Positions 32,701 through 33,516 of a stretch of DNA of 33,516 bases are shown here, piece after piece (within the stretch, counting starts at the first letter, position 1; every line of letters begins with the position of its first letter). The notes under the pieces are model-generated. The model made no database searches, had not been told where the DNA came from, and saw only the letters and a list, made by a program, of their open reading frames with translations. Both the position numbers and the translations under genes were made by a program. The stretch is from the NCBI RefSeq assembly GCF_002895485.1, contig NZ_AZRK01000005.1, positions 1 through 33,516 of the forward strand, in the 5' to 3' direction. Origin of the DNA: Petrotoga sp. 9PWA.NaAc.5.4. Its GTDB lineage: Bacteria > Thermotogota > Thermotogae > Petrotogales > Petrotogaceae.

Positions 32701-33516
32701 ATGAAATCGAGATCAATTAGTAGTAGAATAATAAGTATAATAATAGTAATATTTATTTTATTTGGTGTTTCTATACTTTTTAATATTTTTTCACTTACAA
32801 GATCTAACAAAGGATTGGCATCTTATAAGGATTTATCTGACGATGTTAATAATATTACAGAATTAGAAACTTCTTTCTTTGAAGCCTCTTTGAACTTTAA
32901 AGATTATCTTGTTAACTACGCCAAAAATGTTGAAAACCTCTTTAAAAATAATTTATCTAAAGCTAATAGTTATTTAAATGCTTTAATTCAAGTAACAGAG
33001 GATTCAACTTCTTTGAAATATTTAGAAGAGCAATTAAGTATATACGAGAATAATTTTAACCAAATTGTTCAATTAAATTCACAAGCTAATAATTACGTGG
33101 TTGAATTCAATAATTTAAAAGATACTTTTATTCAAGAATTGAATAATTTTGATACGCTTACAAAACAATATAGTGTGTTGGCTTTTTCCTTATTACCAGA
33201 AGACCCTGCCATCTCTATACAAAATATAGCACAAAAGGTAAGCGAATATTATTTTTCAAAAGCAATTAGTGACAAAAACAATATTTTAAACATGTTCTCA
33301 ACTTTTAAAGACAATTTAGCGTTTGTAGAATTTGGTTTAACTAATGAAGAACTAAAAAGTGCCTTTTCAGAATTAATGAAAGAGTTAGAATCTTTAGAAT
33401 CTACCTTCATCCAAATAGTTGAGACAATAGAATCACAAGAACCAATAATACAAGAGATGGAAGAAATGAGAGTGGAAATATTAAACCTATTAGATGAACA
33501 AAGAGCGGAGTTAAAA
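32701..33516 (+). CDS. Methyl-accepting chemotaxis-type receptor, N-terminal part (runs off the window)
   Basis: An open frame of 272 codons from the ATG to the window end without a stop. A GAGGGGGG ribosome-binding site precedes it. The start MKSRSISSRIISIIIVIFIL gives a positively charged N-terminus and one transmembrane helix (about 10-30). The following 240 residues are polar, almost without predicted strands, and rich in Leu/Ile/Glu/Lys/Asn heptads, as in all-helical extracellular sensor domains of chemoreceptors. The HAMP and signalling domains expected in a receptor would lie beyond the window, so the call is by N-terminal architecture only. A helical-sensor histidine kinase is the other option. 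It follows the terminator of the glucosidase unit and might sense sugars, which is speculation. Confidence 0.6.
   Translation, partial: MKSRSISSRIISIIIVIFILFGVSILFNIFSLTRSNKGLASYKDLSDDVNNITELETSFFEASLNFKDYLVNYAKNVENLFKNNLSKANSYLNALIQVTEDSTSLKYLEEQLSIYENNFNQIVQLNSQANNYVVEFNNLKDTFIQELNNFDTLTKQYSVLAFSLLPEDPAISIQNIAQKVSEYYFSKAISDKNNILNMFSTFKDNLAFVEFGLTNEELKSAFSELMKELESLESTFIQIVETIESQEPIIQEMEEMRVEILNLLDEQRAELK

Overview
The window looks like the chromosome of a low-GC, thermophilic member of the Thermotogota, most probably a Petrotoga-type organism. This rests on the AT-rich base composition, the frequent TTG/GTG starts behind strong GGAGG sites, and a beta-glucan locus (GH16, GH3, peptide-type sugar ABC importer) that recalls the TM0024-TM0032 region of Thermotoga maritima. 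The genus is an inference from protein character; no search was run.

Layout. 1-4134: an ornithine/lysine decarboxylase-family gene, tRNA-Leu(CAG), a cluster of three repeat elements, then a two-gene unit of a GAF-domain methionine-sulfoxide-reductase-like protein and a Nudix CoA pyrophosphatase. 4123-7850 (minus): a GAF-GGDEF protein, a GntP permease and glycerate 2-kinase, probably one transcript for D-glycerate uptake and phosphorylation plus c-di-GMP signalling. 8079-13832: an aldo/keto reductase, tRNA-Pro(CGG), a PP-loop ATPase with CxxC...C cysteines, a PAS-PAS-GGDEF-EAL protein with a degenerate GGDEF, a small membrane protein and tRNA-Asn(GTT). 13833-18500: a decayed zone holding an internally duplicated membrane protein, an MFS transporter, and remnants of a membrane protein, an iron-type alcohol dehydrogenase and a GH94 phosphorylase. 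18536-32562: a beta-glucan system with secreted GH16 laminarinase, GH5-CBM17-CBM28 lipoprotein cellulase, a five-gene oligosaccharide ABC importer, and cytoplasmic GH1 and GH3 beta-glucosidases. 32701-end: the 5' part of a chemoreceptor gene.

How it fits together. The two exported enzymes would cut beta-1,3- and beta-1,4-glucans to short oligosaccharides, the importer takes these up, and GH1/GH3 release glucose. Three promoters (15904, 17969, 23068) share one architecture: a TGTAA-N4-TTWCA inverted repeat at the start of a 17-nt spacer between -35 and -10. I read this as a local regulon. One of the three drives no gene, only a roughly 110-nt stretch ending in a hairpin and U-run, which is a candidate regulated small RNA.

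The most unusual feature is a family of roughly 200-bp intergenic elements bounded by imperfect terminal inverted repeats (ACTTTAGAAAT ... ATTTCTAAAGT), with two internal hairpins, one showing compensatory changes. Near-full-length copies lie at 67-265 (minus), 1962-2161, 2326-2523, 10283-10478 (minus) and 18301-18502, with partial or internally deleted copies elsewhere. Their right ends repeatedly lie about 30 nt upstream of a start codon in the same orientation.
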